A DNA stretch of 14,801 nucleotides, taken from positions 1 through 14,801 of the forward strand of contig CACWJV010000024.1 of the NCBI GenBank assembly GCA_902761265.1. The letters run 5' to 3'. The notes under the pieces are model-generated. The model was given only the letters and a program-made list of their open reading frames with translations, was not told where the DNA came from and ran no database searches. The position numbers and the translations under genes are program-made. Source of the stretch: Oscillospiraceae bacterium. GTDB taxonomy: Bacteria; Bacillota; Clostridia; Oscillospirales; Acutalibacteraceae. Below are positions 13,970 through 14,801 of this stretch, one piece after another (the stretch's first letter is position 1; the number at the start of each line of letters is the position of its first letter).

Positions 13970-14203
13970 TTGAAAGAGTTACTCTCTATGATCGCAAAAG
14001 GTTTGGTTGACGAACCCGATCAGGTAACAGTTGAGGTTGACGACATCAACGAAGAAGGCGTCATCGTGTTCCATCTTCATGTTGCGCCCGACGATATGGG
14101 CCGCGTGATCGGAAAGCAGGGCAGAATTGCCAAAGCGATCCGCACCGTGATGCGCGCAACCGCAAACAGAGCCGATTCCAAGATTCTTGTGGAAATCGAT
14201 TGA
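13970..14203 (+). CDS. khpA: KH-domain RNA-binding protein KhpA (YlqC)
   Basis: A 77-residue single-KH protein. The G-x-x-G loop is in MGRVIGKQGRIAKAIRTVMRA, and the N-terminus KELLSMIAKGLVDEPDQVTVEV is the typical KhpA start. It partners with KhpB/Jag in Gram-positives as a small RNA/mRNA-binding protein influencing cell division. The likely start is a TTG at 13970: GGGGG (13957-13961) lies eight bases before it, and the resulting MKELLSMIAKG matches family N-termini. A TTG further upstream at 13955 overlaps this site and is less likely. Position after rpsP is the conserved one. It is the last gene of the operon before a strong terminator. Confidence 0.93.
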   Translation: MKELLSMIAKGLVDEPDQVTVEVDDINEEGVIVFHLHVAPDDMGRVIGKQGRIAKAIRTVMRATANRADSKILVEID

Positions 14204-14207
14204 ACAG

Positions 14208-14236
14208 AAAAAAAGACCGCTTCGACGGTCTTTTTT
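14208..14236. terminator. Strong bidirectional terminator after khpA
   Basis: GACCG (14215-14219) pairs with CGGTC (14226-14230) around CTTCGA, flanked by a run of A on the left and T6 on the right. It can end both the ylxM operon and the convergent GH31 gene. Confidence 0.92.
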
Positions 14237-14252
14237 CTTATGGCAGTCAGGT

Positions 14253-14280
14253 CAGCAAGCCGCCTTAAGACGGCTTGCTG
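14253..14280. terminator. 10-bp hairpin abutting the GH31 stop codon
   Basis: CAGCAAGCCG (14253-14262) pairs with CGGCTTGCTG (14271-14280) around an 8-base loop. On the minus strand it starts directly after the gene stop but lacks a T tail. On the plus strand TTATTTC follows. It probably works with the neighbouring terminator. Confidence 0.5.
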
Positions 14281-14801
14281 TTATTTCATCTGCAAGATTT
14301 CCTTCACCGGGCCGTACATCGCATCGTCCCTGACCGGGAACGGCTTATAAATATTCTTAAGGAACGACCCGAACAATGCGCGTTTCGGAATGGTGTCCAT
14401 CTGATATTTCGACAGCAGTTCTGTGACCATCTGCGTTTTGTCACGGTTTTCGCGGACGATCACGCCGGTCATAACGACTTCCACTTTTGCGCTGCATCGC
14501 AAGTTTTCAATCTGGATGATTGTTTTACCGTTTTGATAAACCGGATGTATCGTTTTTGTGCGTCCGTCCACCTTAACCATGAGCGTCTGCACTTTGGAAA
14601 CGTCGTCAAATATGAGCGTATAGCTGCGCCGTTCGGGAAGGGAAGCGAGATCGCCTTTTGCGCCGTCGATTGTAAACTGCACGGTGGTGCCGGCTTCGCG
14701 CAGCGTCATTGCTGTTTTTGCAAATGCACCGTTTTCAAACGCCAGCGTTTCGCCGTCATCCTCATACAACGTGAACGCACCGTTGCCGCGGAACAGTCGG
14801 A
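14281..14801 (-). CDS. Glycoside hydrolase family 31 protein, C-terminal part (truncated by window edge)
   Basis: The minus-strand frame is open from the window edge to a stop at 14281-14283 (172 whole codons plus stop). It reads RLFRGNGAFTLYEDDGETLAFENGAFAKTAMTLREAG, matching the DUF5110 beta-sandwich domain found C-terminal to the catalytic barrel of GH31 alpha-glucosidases/alpha-xylosidases (consensus F-x-L-Y-E-D-D-G-E-T). The following beta-rich stretch (SYTLIFDDVSKVQTLMVKVDG) fits the same region. The last 60 residues carry extra sequence I do not recognise. The catalytic domain lies outside the window, so substrate and intactness cannot be judged. It is convergent with the ylxM operon and shares its terminator. 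Confidence 0.8.
   Translation of the reverse strand, partial: RLFRGNGAFTLYEDDGETLAFENGAFAKTAMTLREAGTTVQFTIDGAKGDLASLPERRSYTLIFDDVSKVQTLMVKVDGRTKTIHPVYQNGKTIIQIENLRCSAKVEVVMTGVIVRENRDKTQMVTELLSKYQMDTIPKRALFGSFLKNIYKPFPVRDDAMYGPVKEILQMK

Noticed and set aside
1..14801. Mobile elements, CRISPR, defence genes, tRNA/rRNA
   Set aside because: No transposase, integrase, array of regular repeats, defence-type protein or structural RNA gene was recognised on either strand.

Overview
The window looks like a chromosomal segment of a low-to-mid G+C Gram-positive bacterium of the Bacillota, most likely class Clostridia (an Oscillospirales-like gut lineage is my guess). The reasons are the gene order era-yqzL-recO, the cdaA-cdaR pair, mutS2, ylxM-ffh-rpsP-khpA, a folate ECF S component behind a tetrahydrofolate riboswitch, strong Shine-Dalgarno sites and sigma-A type promoters. 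No tRNA, rRNA, CRISPR array, insertion sequence or prophage gene was seen, and no gene-free stretch exceeds 300 bases. Nearly everything is housekeeping. The most interesting material is regulatory.

Region 1 (1-1400, minus strand): the N-terminal part of a sensor histidine kinase, cut by the window edge, and its OmpR-type response regulator. The regulator stop and kinase start share a base (TAATG), and the pair has a clear promoter at 1367-1395.

Region 2 (1416-5100, plus strand): a possible 31-codon leader ORF with a Cys-Cys pair, a small DUF3343-type putative Se/S carrier, a cysteine desulfurase-family enzyme (ATGA overlap), then cdaA and cdaR for c-di-AMP synthesis with their own promoter. 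A bidirectional terminator closes the unit. glmM, the usual third partner, is absent.

Region 3 (5107-7303): a minus-strand metallophosphoesterase with a C-terminal membrane tail and, back-to-back with it, a folT-like ECF S component. The folT leader folds as a class I THF riboswitch (6369-6469) followed by a hairpin that buries the ribosome binding site, so folate import is likely repressed by reduced folates.

Region 4 (7312-11736): promoter, era, a yqzL-like small acidic protein gene, recO and mutS2, tightly packed and co-directional (ribosome assembly plus recombination/repair).

Region 5 (11749-14236): a consensus promoter flanked by two copies of the inverted repeat TGTAAA-N10-TTTACA, then ylxM-ffh (signal recognition particle), rpsP (ribosomal protein S16) and khpA (KH-domain RNA-binding protein, probable TTG start). 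A strong bidirectional terminator follows. rimM-trmD-rplS, which often follow, are not present.

Region 6 (14253-14801, minus strand): a hairpin and the C-terminal part of a glycoside hydrolase family 31 enzyme, cut by the window edge.
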